NCBI GenBank assembly: GCA_000438075.1 | Contig: FR903549.1 | Coordinates: 1 to 48,173, forward strand | Source of the DNA: Clostridium sp. CAG:609 | GTDB lineage: Bacteria; Bacillota_I; Bacilli_A; RF39; UBA660 | DNA: 48,173 bases | Direction of reading: 5' to 3' | Shown here: positions 24,039-31,713 of the stretch, one piece after another | Numbering within the stretch: position 1 is the stretch's first letter | How the letters are laid out: the number at the start of each line of letters is the position of its first letter | Translations under genes and position numbers: made by a program | The notes under the pieces: model-generated | What the model saw: the letters and a program-made list of their open reading frames with translations, nothing else | The model's database searches: none | What the model was told of the DNA's origin: nothing

Positions 24039-24344
24039 ATGAATTATTTTAATGAAAGTTTTAAAGAAGAAGTTACTTCAAAAAATATGGATAAAATGAT
24101 GGGCTCACCATGTGAAAAAGAAATGAATATGACAATGCCTATCGGTGGATGCATGAGTACTCCGATTTATGAATGCCCACAAGAAAGAGTGTGCCACAGA
24201 TACATTTGCCATGAAGTTCCCCATGTAATGCCATGTAATACAAGAATTATCAATCACCATGTTTTTAGACATACATTTACACCAGAATACACATGTTGTG
24301 AAGAAAATGTCTGTGAAAACATCTATGGACCAAGATGTTGCTAG
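24039..24344 (+). CDS. Cys/His-rich CotD-like spore coat protein
   Basis: The 101-residue protein has 13 Cys. Its central part (CHEVPHVMPCNTRI, then NHHVFRHTFTPEY) resembles the PHxxPCxTxxxNHHxxxHxHxxPHT region of inner spore coat protein CotD. The N-terminal 35 residues are unrelated to that motif and include MNMTMPIGGC. The ATG has an AAAGGAAA site. It stands alone between terminators. A sigma-K-like -10 box precedes it. Coat function is inferred from this resemblance and from the other coat genes in the window. Confidence 0.65.
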   Translation: MNYFNESFKEEVTSKNMDKMMGSPCEKEMNMTMPIGGCMSTPIYECPQERVCHRYICHEVPHVMPCNTRIINHHVFRHTFTPEYTCCEENVCENIYGPRCC

Positions 24345-24345
24345 A

Positions 24346-24373
24346 AAGAGTTACAAACGTAACTCTTTTTTTA
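24346..24373 (+). terminator. Terminator of the CotD-like gene
   Basis: AAAGAGTTAC (24346-24355) pairs with GTAACTCTTT (24360-24369), followed by T. Confidence 0.9.
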
Positions 24374-24403
24374 TGAAATGTCTGGAAAAATACCTAAAAA
24401 TTT

Positions 24404-24412
24404 GATACAATG
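24404..24412 (+). promoter_or_regulatory. Extended -10 promoter
   Basis: TGA followed by TACAAT (24407-24412), 17 bases before the ATG. The surrounding atttgatacaatgtata is almost identical to the promoter before the dCMP deaminase gene. Confidence 0.6.
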
Positions 24413-24429
24413 TATACGGAGGTAAAATA

Positions 24430-25398
24430 ATGCTAGAACAAAATAAAACATTTAAAGAATATTTAAGTAATTTAAAAAAAGAAGAATTAAACAAAATAAT
24501 TGAATGTTATAACAAATTATGTATAATATTTGATTATCCTAAAATAGAAGAATCAAAAGGGAAAAAAGAAGAATTAATAAATTCTTTAGTTAACATCAAA
24601 GATAATTATTTTAAAGGTATTATAAAGTTACTTGACCAAAAAGATTTTGGATTACTTACAAAAATAGTAAAAAAACCAAGTGAAGAACAACTTATAAATA
24701 ATAAAGACCTAATTAATTATCTAAAAGAACAACATATTTTTTACACTCTAGATAACTTATCTGTAGTAACAGATATCGACTTAAAGAAAATAATAAGTAG
24801 TAAAGAAGTAATAAAGTATGTAAAGAAAAATAATGATTTATATAAAATGATGGATGGAATAATTATTGCGTACGGGGTAATTGATATAAAATATTTTAAT
24901 ATAATAATATCAAGTATCGATAACTTTAATTTAATAATACCCAAACTAGAATTTTATTATAAAAAAGATTATAAAGTATTAATGGATAGAATTATTACTA
25001 ATAAATTAAATAATAAAAAAAGAATAAATAGATATTTTAAAGATAAAAATTATAAGAGTTTTACAATCAAAGATTATATAAAAATGGGTAATAACACATA
25101 TCATCATGGCATTAAATCATATAAAGCATTCATCAAAATGTTAAAAAATCACTATGTATTTAAAAATAGTGATATAGCATTTATTGATAAAAATATAGTT
25201 ATACCATACTTATATAACTCATTAAATGAAGAAGAAAAAGCAAATAAAAATCTAGAAGATACCATTCTTAGTTTATTTGAATTTAAGGGTGATAAACTAA
25301 GATTAAAAATGATTGAAGAAATAACTGAAATAAGAAGTGAATTTCCTCTTTGGGAGTATCGAGGATATACAAAAAAGGAGAGTAAAGATGAAAAATAA
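24430..25398 (+). CDS. Uncharacterised Lys-rich cytoplasmic protein
   Basis: The 322-residue protein is mostly helical by composition, rich in Lys, Ile and Asn, without signal peptide or membrane helix. The N-terminal FKEYLSNLKKEELNKIIECY and the KGKKEELINSLV segment resemble a SAP/Rho-N-like or CCT-like helical repeat, but this is only a resemblance. I do not recognise the family. The ATG has a GGAGG site. Its last codons overlap the start of a pilin-like gene by 11 bases, so the two and the following nuclease gene probably form an operon. Confidence 0.7.
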   Translation: MLEQNKTFKEYLSNLKKEELNKIIECYNKLCIIFDYPKIEESKGKKEELINSLVNIKDNYFKGIIKLLDQKDFGLLTKIVKKPSEEQLINNKDLINYLKEQHIFYTLDNLSVVTDIDLKKIISSKEVIKYVKKNNDLYKMMDGIIIAYGVIDIKYFNIIISSIDNFNLIIPKLEFYYKKDYKVLMDRIITNKLNNKKRINRYFKDKNYKSFTIKDYIKMGNNTYHHGIKSYKAFIKMLKNHYVFKNSDIAFIDKNIVIPYLYNSLNEEEKANKNLEDTILSLFEFKGDKLRLKMIEEITEIRSEFPLWEYRGYTKKESKDEK

Positions 25399-25753
25399 AG
25401 GATATACAGTGGTTGAATTAGTAATTGTATTAGCAGTATTTAGTCTATTTTATTTTATTGGAGTAGGAGTAATTGCCAAAGATATAAATGTTAATTATGA
25501 AGATACAATGTATGAACAAAAAATAGCAGCTATCGAAGAACAAGCAAGTATCTATGCAAAATCAAAAGATGAATTATTTAAAGATAGCGATACAATTTAT
25601 TTAACAGTTAAAGAATTAGCAGATGCTGCAGCTATCATAAGTAATAAAGATGGGGAAGTGCTTGATCCAAGGGATGGAAAAAGTAATTTAAATGAAGTAA
25701 AGGTTAAAATTACTAATATTGATTCTAAAGTAACAGCGAAAGTACTAAGTTAA
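25388..25753 (+). CDS. Type IV pilin-like protein
   Basis: The 121-residue protein begins with a class III signal: MKNKGYTVVELVIVLAVF. The prepilin peptidase site lies after Gly5, Glu is at position +5, and about 20 hydrophobic residues follow. The remainder is a small soluble domain with no Cys. The ATG at 25388 has a good AAAGGAGAG site; the longer frame upstream lies in the preceding gene. No pilus assembly ATPase or prepilin peptidase is in this window, so its machine is encoded elsewhere. It may be a minor pseudopilin or competence-type pilin. Confidence 0.8.
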   Translation: MKNKGYTVVELVIVLAVFSLFYFIGVGVIAKDINVNYEDTMYEQKIAAIEEQASIYAKSKDELFKDSDTIYLTVKELADAAAIISNKDGEVLDPRDGKSNLNEVKVKITNIDSKVTAKVLS

Positions 25754-25754
25754 T

Positions 25755-27623
25755 ATGGCTATAACTAAAACAGACTTCATAAACTATACAAGATGTCCAA
25801 GATATGTTGCATTACTTAATATAAAAAAAGATAAACTAAAAAGTGAAATAACTTACGAAGAATATAAAAAAGAAGAAACAAAAGAAAAAATAAAAGAAAT
25901 ACTATCAAGTATGTTTGATGATGCATCATACACTATAGATAACACAATAAAAGAAAATAAACAAACTGAAGCTCTAATGCCATATTATAAGGAAGTGGAA
26001 GTACAATCTGCTAGATTAGTGGACAAGTATTTCGGCGGTTCATCAATTTTTTCACTAGAAACTAAAGAACAAAAATGTTATAAATATGATAATGGTAAAA
26101 TACTTTATCTTTGTTATGTTGATGTCTATAATGAAAATAAAAATAAAGAAAATATCATCGAAGTAAAAGCAACAACCATTAATAAATATGAACATTTAGA
26201 ATCAGGTTATCCTAAAAAAGATAAATATTCTATCTTTAAATTTGATAAAAATACAAATTGTTATTATTTAAAAGATGAATTACCAAACTATGACATATCA
26301 AAAGAAATGCCAATAGAAAATTATAATGAACAAAAAAATAAATTGTTTGATAGATATTCTAGTGTAGGAGGTTATGTATTTGACTTAGCTGTCCAAAGAT
26401 ACTTCCTTGAAGGAGAATATAAAAATAATAATAAATCTAGTAAAGATATAAAATATTATCTAGCAGTATTAAATAATAAATATGTTTTTGATGGAACATA
26501 TGACTCTGGTAAACCAGTATATAATATAGATAAATATGGTAATGAATTAATTAACTTTATAGATTTAACAAGTATTACAAAGTATTATCTAAGTATTATA
26601 GATGATATAAGAAAGAAACTAGAACATGATATAGATATTTTAAATGCTTCTCCAGTTAATCTGGGGCGTTATTGCCAAAGAAATAAAATTCGTGAGTGTC
26701 CATTCTTTAAAACAATATGTGCATCATTTATACCTGAAGAAAATTCAAGTCTAAATTATTTAAATAATGCATCAGGTTTTAAAATAAAAGATGGAACAAG
26801 AATAAAAGGACTAGATTTAATAAATGCAGGATACATAAATATGCTTGATATACCAGATAGTTTTATCACAAATAAAAAACATATGATTCAAAGATATTGT
26901 CTAAGTAGTAATAAAGAGTACATCGATAAAGAAAAAATTATCGCCGGATTAAATGAGTTAAAGTACCCGATATATCACCTTGATTTTGAAACATTGCCAT
27001 GTCCAGTACCAAGATTTAAAGGTGAACACCCATATATTCAATCAGTATTTGAGTTTAGCCTACATGTTGAAAAGAAACCTGGGGTTTGTGATAAAGATAA
27101 GGATAATTATGTATTCTTAGCAAAATCATTTGATAAAGATGAAAGGGAAGAACTAATTAAAGATTTATTAAAATACGTAAAACCAGATGGAACCTTATTT
27201 GCTCAGAATGTTGCTTTTGAAAAGGGGAGAATCAAAGAACTAGCAGAAATGTTTCCCAAGTATAAAGATGATTTAATGTCCATTTATAATTGTGGTTTTG
27301 ATTTATTATGGTTAGTAAATACTAATTCAAAGTTATATGAAAGTCTTGGATTTGATAAAGAAAGAAGTGCTTTACCAAACTTTTATGATAAATCCTTAAG
27401 TGGTTCATATTCAATAAAGAAGACCCTACCAGTATTTAGTGATCTTTCATATAAAAATCTTGAAGTTCATAATGGTACAGATGCAATTGTTGCATATGCA
27501 AATTACAATAATATGACTAAGAAAGAGTTAGAAAAAACATATGAAAATCTTAAAGTTTATTGCAAGCAAGATACTTGGGCAATGGTAGTAATACTAGATG
27601 CTTTAAGAAACATTTCTAAATAA
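25755..27623 (+). CDS. DUF2779 predicted nuclease
   Basis: The 622-residue protein opens with a Cas4/RecB-like nuclease module: TDFINYTRCPRYVAL, then EVKATT near residue 135, and a C-x6-C-x5-C cluster (CQRNKIRECPFFKTIC, about 310-325) that could bind a 4Fe-4S cluster. The C-terminal third has exonuclease-like motifs: HLDFETLPCP (about 410), FAQNVAFEKGRI and a final YCKQDT, consistent with a DEDD-type 3'-5' exonuclease. This layout matches DUF2779. Function is unproven. It starts one base after the pilin-like stop, so it is co-transcribed with it. Confidence 0.82.
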   Translation: MAITKTDFINYTRCPRYVALLNIKKDKLKSEITYEEYKKEETKEKIKEILSSMFDDASYTIDNTIKENKQTEALMPYYKEVEVQSARLVDKYFGGSSIFSLETKEQKCYKYDNGKILYLCYVDVYNENKNKENIIEVKATTINKYEHLESGYPKKDKYSIFKFDKNTNCYYLKDELPNYDISKEMPIENYNEQKNKLFDRYSSVGGYVFDLAVQRYFLEGEYKNNNKSSKDIKYYLAVLNNKYVFDGTYDSGKPVYNIDKYGNELINFIDLTSITKYYLSIIDDIRKKLEHDIDILNASPVNLGRYCQRNKIRECPFFKTICASFIPEENSSLNYLNNASGFKIKDGTRIKGLDLINAGYINMLDIPDSFITNKKHMIQRYCLSSNKEYIDKEKIIAGLNELKYPIYHLDFETLPCPVPRFKGEHPYIQSVFEFSLHVEKKPGVCDKDKDNYVFLAKSFDKDEREELIKDLLKYVKPDGTLFAQNVAFEKGRIKELAEMFPKYKDDLMSIYNCGFDLLWLVNTNSKLYESLGFDKERSALPNFYDKSLSGSYSIKKTLPVFSDLSYKNLEVHNGTDAIVAYANYNNMTKKELEKTYENLKVYCKQDTWAMVVILDALRNISK

Positions 27624-27656
27624 ATGTCAAATTAGTGTCAAATTTTCACATTTTTC

Positions 27657-27685
27657 TTGCATAATATTGTGGTATCTTGTATCAT
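27657..27685 (+). promoter_or_regulatory. rpoZ promoter
   Basis: TTGCAT (27657-27662), 17 bases, TATCAT (27680-27685). Confidence 0.65.
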
Positions 27686-27710
27686 ATTAATGAAGAGGGA
27701 AGTGAAAAAT

Positions 27711-27920
27711 ATGATTTATCCATCAATAGATAAATTACTAAACATTGTAGATTCAAAATACAAATTAGTCCATGTTGCTTCAATAAGAAGTAAGCAAATG
27801 CTTGAAAATAATCACTACCAAATGAAAGAATCAGAATACAAAAATAAGAGAAGTTTAGGTAGAGCCCTTGAAGAAGTTGAAGCAGGATTAATAAAAATTG
27901 TTGAAGATGTGCAAAAATAG
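27711..27920 (+). CDS. rpoZ: RNA polymerase omega subunit
   Basis: Small subunit that wraps the beta-prime C-terminus and stabilises RNA polymerase. The 69-residue protein starts MIYPSIDKLLNIVDSKYKLV like Bacilli omega. It carries RSKQM, then RSLGRALEEVEAGLI as in the family. The ATG at 27711 follows GAGGGAAG; an upstream in-frame start lies in the promoter. It is separate from gmk, its usual partner. The tRNA-Ala gene follows 42 bases later. Confidence 0.9.
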   Translation: MIYPSIDKLLNIVDSKYKLVHVASIRSKQMLENNHYQMKESEYKNKRSLGRALEEVEAGLIKIVEDVQK

Positions 27921-27962
27921 CTTGATTATTTTATCAAAATATGATAAGATATTCTTGTTCTT

Positions 27963-28039
27963 GGGGAATTAGCTCAGTTGGCTAGAGCATCACGCTTGCA
28001 CCGTGGGGGTCGCGGGTTCGAGTCCCACATTCTCCACCA
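27963..28039 (+). tRNA. tRNA-Ala (anticodon TGC)
   Basis: Acceptor GGGGAAT/ATTCTCC includes the G3-U70 alanine identity pair. The anticodon stem TCACG/CGTGG encloses loop CTTGCAC with anticodon TGC. CCA is encoded. The T stem GCGGG/CCCAC carries one C-A mismatch (positions 50-64), which is unusual. Confidence 0.93.
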
Positions 28040-28049
28040 GAAGAAAATC

Positions 28050-28078
28050 AAAGTCCGAATTACGGGCTTTTTATTTTG
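28050..28078 (+). terminator. Terminator after tRNA-Ala
   Basis: AAAGTCCG (28050-28057) pairs with CGGGCTTT (28063-28070) with one G-U pair, followed by TTATTTT. Confidence 0.8.
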
Positions 28079-28572
28079 TCAAAAAAACATCAAACTAAAA
28101 TGTGGGACTAGCCAACTAATCTTTAACATAGCACATCTTCAACAATTAATAATGTATTAAAAAAATAAAGGTTTCAAAGGTCACGAATTTACAACCTTTG
28201 AAAATTTATCTTGGGGAAATAGTTTTTATATGTTATCATAAAAATGAATTAAAGAAACTGATGCAATTAGTATTATTTTAAAATCTGAAAATAATGTATT
28301 AAAAAAATAGGGTTGTTATTAGTTGAGAACACCTATCAATGTTGATTAATGTTCATTTTTTTTATCCTTTTTTTTATGATTCTTTCTAGTAATATTAGAA
28401 TTACTATGAGTACTATTAAGTACTTCATAAAAAATTTCTTCCATTATTAAATAATTAATTAATGGACTGAGGGTAAAACACCTAGCACACTAAATGTATC
28501 TATAAATATTATAATACAATATAAGTAATATTACAAATAGTAAAATAGTACTATTGTGGTTTAATTCTATGA
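28079..28572. other. Long AT-rich intergenic region with a hairpin and a doubtful minus-strand ORF
   Basis: A perfect 10-base stem TTTCAAAGGT/ACCTTTGAAA lies at about 28172-28203 but has no T tail. On the minus strand 28444-28346 an ATG-started 32-codon frame (MEEIFYEVLNSTHSN..., Lys-rich end) lacks a ribosome site. Nothing else was recognised; it may be a decayed locus. Confidence 0.4.
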
Positions 28573-28578
28573 TATAAT
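28570..28578 (+). promoter_or_regulatory. Extended -10 promoter of the pseudouridine synthase gene
   Basis: TGA followed by TATAAT (28573-28578), 20 bases before the ATG, without a clear -35. Confidence 0.6.
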
Positions 28579-28598
28579 CATTAACGAGGAAGTGACTC

Positions 28599-29240
28599 AT
28601 GAAAAAGTTAAATATATTATATGAAGATAAATACTTAATCATAGTTTATAAAAGACATGGTTTATTAACAATATCGCGTGATAATCATAATGATTTAAAT
28701 TTATATGATGAAGTAAAAGAATATGAAAAAAAGAAAAATCCAAGGAATAAGATATTTATTGTTCATCGTCTGGATAAAGATACCAGTGGCTTAGTGTTAT
28801 TTGCCAAAAATGAAAAAATAAAATATGCATTACAAAATAATTGGGATAAAGTAATAAGAAAATATTATGCGGTAGTGGAAAAAGAAGTACTAGAAAATAA
28901 AACTTTAATAAATTATTTGCAAGAGTCTAAAACAGGTGAAGTATTTGTAACAAACAATAAAGTAATGGGAAAAAAAAGTATAACCAAATATGAAGTATTA
29001 TCTAAAAATAATAAATGTAGTTTACTTGACATTGAAATTAAAACTGGTAGAAAAAATCAAATCAGAGTGCAACTTGCATATGTTCATCATCCCATCATCG
29101 GAGATAAAAAATATGGTAATACCAAAAATAAAGAGTTATTGCTTCAAGCATATTACTTAAAATTTAATCATCCAGTTGATAATAAAGAAATTATCATTAA
29201 GACAGATATTGAAAAAAGTTTGACAAGCTACTTGCAATAG
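28599..29240 (+). CDS. RluA-family RNA pseudouridine synthase
   Basis: Isomerises uridines in rRNA or tRNA. The catalytic HRLDKDTSGLVLFAK segment (about 53-67, with the nucleophile Asp in RLDKDTSG) is intact. KTGRKNQIRVQLAYVHHPIIGDKKYG near residue 148 is the second family marker. At 213 residues it is short, with no N-terminal S4 domain, as in the TruC/YqcB or YhcT-type members. The ATG has a GAGGAAG site. The target site cannot be predicted. The tyrS promoter begins in its last codons. Confidence 0.88.
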   Translation: MKKLNILYEDKYLIIVYKRHGLLTISRDNHNDLNLYDEVKEYEKKKNPRNKIFIVHRLDKDTSGLVLFAKNEKIKYALQNNWDKVIRKYYAVVEKEVLENKTLINYLQESKTGEVFVTNNKVMGKKSITKYEVLSKNNKCSLLDIEIKTGRKNQIRVQLAYVHHPIIGDKKYGNTKNKELLLQAYYLKFNHPVDNKEIIIKTDIEKSLTSYLQ

Positions 29241-29260
29241 ATTATTGTTTATGCTATAAT
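29232..29260 (+). promoter_or_regulatory. tyrS promoter
   Basis: TTGCAA (29232-29237), 17 bases, TATAAT (29255-29260). Confidence 0.8.
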
Positions 29261-29266
29261 TTATCC

Positions 29267-29386
29267 AATCAGTGATTGATGGAATTTACGACTCCGGAGC
29301 TGAATCGTTTAAAACGCGTTAAGATACAATAAGTTAAATAAAGGATGGTACCGTCATATATTGACTCCTTGGGTATCATCCTTTTT
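29267..29386 (+). promoter_or_regulatory. Short tyrosine T-box leader of tyrS
   Basis: The conserved T-box core AGGATGGTACCGTC (29342-29355) forms the 5' side of a 12-base terminator stem (29341-29352 with 29372-29383) ending in five T. A Tyr codon TAC at 29287-29289 is a candidate specifier. The leader is only about 120 bases, roughly half the usual T-box length, so stem I must be strongly reduced. Uncharged tRNA-Tyr binding would favour the antiterminator and tyrS transcription. Confidence 0.75.
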
Positions 29387-29410
29387 ATATTTTTTGAAAG
29401 GATGATTTTT

Positions 29411-30643
29411 ATGACAAATTGGGAAGAATTAAAATGGAGAGGATTAGTTAAAGATGTTGCAGGTGATGACATCGAAGATAAAATTAATAATGAAAAAGTA
29501 ACATTCTACTGGGGAACAGATCCAACAGCAGATTCATTACATCTAGGTCATTATAGTTCTCTTATTACAGCAAAAAGATTAATGAAAATGGGACATAATC
29601 CAATACTTTTATGTGGGGGAGCAACTGGAAGAATCGGAGACCCAAGACCAACTGCAGAAAGAGAAATAATGAGTATTGATGCTCTTAATCACAATATTGA
29701 ATGTATCAGAAAACAAATTGATAAAATATTTGATGGTAAAGCAAAACTTGTTAATAACTATGAATGGTTTAAAGATTATAATTTTCTAGATTTTTTACGT
29801 GATGTAGGTAAATACATAAATGTAAATTATATGCTTAGTAAAGATATAATACAAAGAAGATTAGAATCAGGTATAACTTATGCTGAATTTAGTTATATGT
29901 TAATCCAAGGGTATGACTTCTTACACATGTATGAAACGATGAATTGTACTATGCAAGTTGAAGGATCAGATCAATGGGGTAACATCACAACAGGAATTGA
30001 ACTAATTAGAAAAATGAAAGGTAAAGAAGCATATGCATTTACAATGCCATTAATACTTGATGCAACAGGTAAAAAGTTTGGTAAAAGCGAAGGAAATGCT
30101 TTATGGCTTGATATAAATAAAACATCAAGTTATGAATTATACCAATACTTAATTAATACTGATGACTCAAAAGTATATGAATATTTAAAAGTGTTTACAT
30201 TCTTAACTCCGGAAGAAATTGATGCAATCATGGTAAAACAAAATGAAGCACCTCACTTAAGAATAGCTCAAAAAACACTAGCAAAAGAAATTATTACTGA
30301 CTTACATGGTGAAGAAGAATTTAATAAAGCATTAAATATATCTGAATGCTTATTCTCAGAAAAAATATGGAATCTATCTAGTGATGAAATAATAAATAAT
30401 ATTAAAGATGTACCAAGATTTACAACAAATGATAATATCTCTTTAGTAGATTTACTAGTAAATAACAATATAACATCAAGTAAAAGAGAAGCTAGAGAAA
30501 TGATTTCAAATAATGCCATAAGTATTAATAATAAAAAAATAAATGATGTAGAAAAAATAGTAACTAAAGAAGATGCTATAGAATCTAAGGTATTACTAAT
30601 TAAAAAGGGAAAGAAAAATTACTATTTAGGACTTATTGATTAA
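29411..30643 (+). CDS. tyrS: Tyrosyl-tRNA synthetase
   Basis: Class I synthetase charging tRNA-Tyr. The 410-residue protein has YWGTDPTADSLHLGHYSS (about 30-47, with HLGH as the HIGH motif). GSDQWGNI lies in the tyrosine pocket, and KFGKSEG (about 220) is the KMSKS equivalent. The C-terminal S4-like RNA-binding domain includes SSKREAREMI. The ATG at 29411 behind AAAGGATG is chosen; the longer frame upstream lies in the T-box terminator. Control is by the T-box leader. Confidence 0.95.
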   Translation: MTNWEELKWRGLVKDVAGDDIEDKINNEKVTFYWGTDPTADSLHLGHYSSLITAKRLMKMGHNPILLCGGATGRIGDPRPTAEREIMSIDALNHNIECIRKQIDKIFDGKAKLVNNYEWFKDYNFLDFLRDVGKYINVNYMLSKDIIQRRLESGITYAEFSYMLIQGYDFLHMYETMNCTMQVEGSDQWGNITTGIELIRKMKGKEAYAFTMPLILDATGKKFGKSEGNALWLDINKTSSYELYQYLINTDDSKVYEYLKVFTFLTPEEIDAIMVKQNEAPHLRIAQKTLAKEIITDLHGEEEFNKALNISECLFSEKIWNLSSDEIINNIKDVPRFTTNDNISLVDLLVNNNITSSKREAREMISNNAISINNKKINDVEKIVTKEDAIESKVLLIKKGKKNYYLGLID

Positions 30644-30653
30644 GTCCTTTTCA
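30629..30653 (+). terminator. tyrS terminator
   Basis: GGACTT (30629-30634) pairs with AAGTCC (30642-30647), followed by TTTTC. Confidence 0.65.
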
Positions 30654-30655
30654 TA

Positions 30656-30684
30656 TAAAAAAGAAGTCTTTGTTAACTTCTTTT
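30656..30684 (-). terminator. Terminator of the double-HTH regulator gene
   Basis: AGAAGT (30662-30667) pairs with ACTTCT (30676-30681). On the minus strand the stem is followed by a T run. Confidence 0.7.
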
Positions 30685-31122
30685 CATTTCCTTACTTGCA
30701 CCAACTAACCAATCAATTGAAATGTTATACTCTTTAGCAATTTGATATGCAAATGCTGTTAAAATAGTGGTATAACCTTTTTCATATGCACAAATAGTAG
30801 ATGGTGAAGTATTTAGACTTTTTGCAAGAGTCTTTTGATTGATATTATAAATCTTTCTCAAGTAAATAATTCTCTTGCCAATATCTTTCTTATCTAATTC
30901 ATCTAGATTTTGAAAGATATCTTTTGTTTTTGATAGACCTGTCATATAATCTAAACTCAAATTATAATATTTAGCTAAGGTAATTAAATGCTTTAAAGGT
31001 ATAATTTTTTTACCTTTTTCCCATTCACCATAGCTTTGTTGACGAACTCCAAGAAGTTCACCAACTGCTTTTTGAGTTAGATTGTTATAATCACGTAAAT
31101 CAAACAATCTGTCATTTTCCAC
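30673..31122 (-). CDS. Transcriptional regulator with two tandem XRE domains
   Basis: The 149-residue protein holds two complete helix-turn-helix domains in one chain. The first is about residues 4-62 (LTQKAVGELLGVRQQSYGEWE). The second is about 83-144 (INQKTLAKSLNTSPSTICAYE). Each ends with the same SxDWLxG/SLDYMTG closing pattern, so the protein looks like an internal duplication of a Cro/CI-type unit. It is divergent from a small gene at 31226. A TTCGT/ACGAA inverted repeat lies in the 103-base gap and is a plausible operator. Confidence 0.85.
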   Translation of the reverse strand: MENDRLFDLRDYNNLTQKAVGELLGVRQQSYGEWEKGKKIIPLKHLITLAKYYNLSLDYMTGLSKTKDIFQNLDELDKKDIGKRIIYLRKIYNINQKTLAKSLNTSPSTICAYEKGYTTILTAFAYQIAKEYNISIDWLVGASKEMKRS

Positions 31123-31158
31123 TACTCGTCACCATATTAATTTTCCCATTAAAAATAA

Positions 31159-31195
31159 AAATATTCGTTTTTTACAGACAAATACGAAAATATTT
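31159..31195. promoter_or_regulatory. Inverted repeat between divergent genes, possible operator
   Basis: AAATATTCGT (31159-31168) and ACGAAAATATTT (31184-31195) are imperfect inverted copies. The right arm runs up to the extended -10 of the plus-strand gene. Confidence 0.4.
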
Positions 31196-31203
31196 GATAT
31201 AAT
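31195..31203 (+). promoter_or_regulatory. Extended -10 promoter
   Basis: TGA followed by TATAAT (31198-31203), 22 bases before the ATG of the 81-residue protein. Confidence 0.6.
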
Positions 31204-31225
31204 TTATATAGAAAAGAGTGGTGAC

Positions 31226-31471
31226 ATGAAAGAATATCTAAAAGTAAGTAAAAAACTAGCTAAAAAACAAATTATTGAAAGCATCGAACTAGAAATAATT
31301 TATGAATTTATTATATTAAAAAGTAAAGAAATGATTATAACTAAAATAGATACGATATACATTTTTAGTAAAGAAGAATATTTATCTATGGTAGATGATG
31401 CCATAGCAAAGTTAAATAACTTATTAACATTTAAATTAAAAAGAGATAATAACAAAATAATTCTGGGTTAA
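31226..31471 (+). CDS. Small protein of unknown function, divergent from the double-HTH regulator
   Basis: The 81-residue protein is rich in Ile, Lys and Glu with no membrane helix or Cys. It starts MKEYLKVSKKLAKK and ends with a short basic tail. The ATG follows GAGTGGTGA. I do not recognise it. Its position opposite the double-HTH gene, with a shared inverted repeat, suggests that it is the regulated partner. Confidence 0.65.
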   Translation: MKEYLKVSKKLAKKQIIESIELEIIYEFIILKSKEMIITKIDTIYIFSKEEYLSMVDDAIAKLNNLLTFKLKRDNNKIILG

Positions 31472-31521
31472 TATAATTATCACAAAAAAAATGTGCCATA
31501 TTATATTTTAGGAGGGTTATT

Positions 31522-31713
31522 ATGTATTACAAATATTATCAAGGTGATAGACAATTCTTTGTACCATTCTTACTTGGTGGCTTAGCCGGCGGAGCAGCTG
31601 TAGGTTTATCTCGTCCAAGACCAATATATAATGTTGCACCACAACAAGGAATGCCATATTATCAAAGTTCATATAGTTATTATCAACCAATACCTAGAGT
31701 ATATTACTATTAA
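31522..31713 (+). CDS. Small Tyr/Gly-rich protein, possible spore or envelope component
   Basis: The 63-residue protein has a hydrophobic Gly/Ala core (FLLGGLAGGAAVGL) and a Tyr/Gln/Pro-rich tail with 14 Tyr in total. Such composition is found in small coat or envelope proteins. The ATG follows an AGGAGGG site. CATATTATA at 31497-31505 fits the sigma-K -10 pattern, but the matching -35 is absent. Its stop codon overlaps the stop of the convergent SEDS gene. Function is not known. Confidence 0.6.
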   Translation: MYYKYYQGDRQFFVPFLLGGLAGGAAVGLSRPRPIYNVAPQQGMPYYQSSYSYYQPIPRVYYY

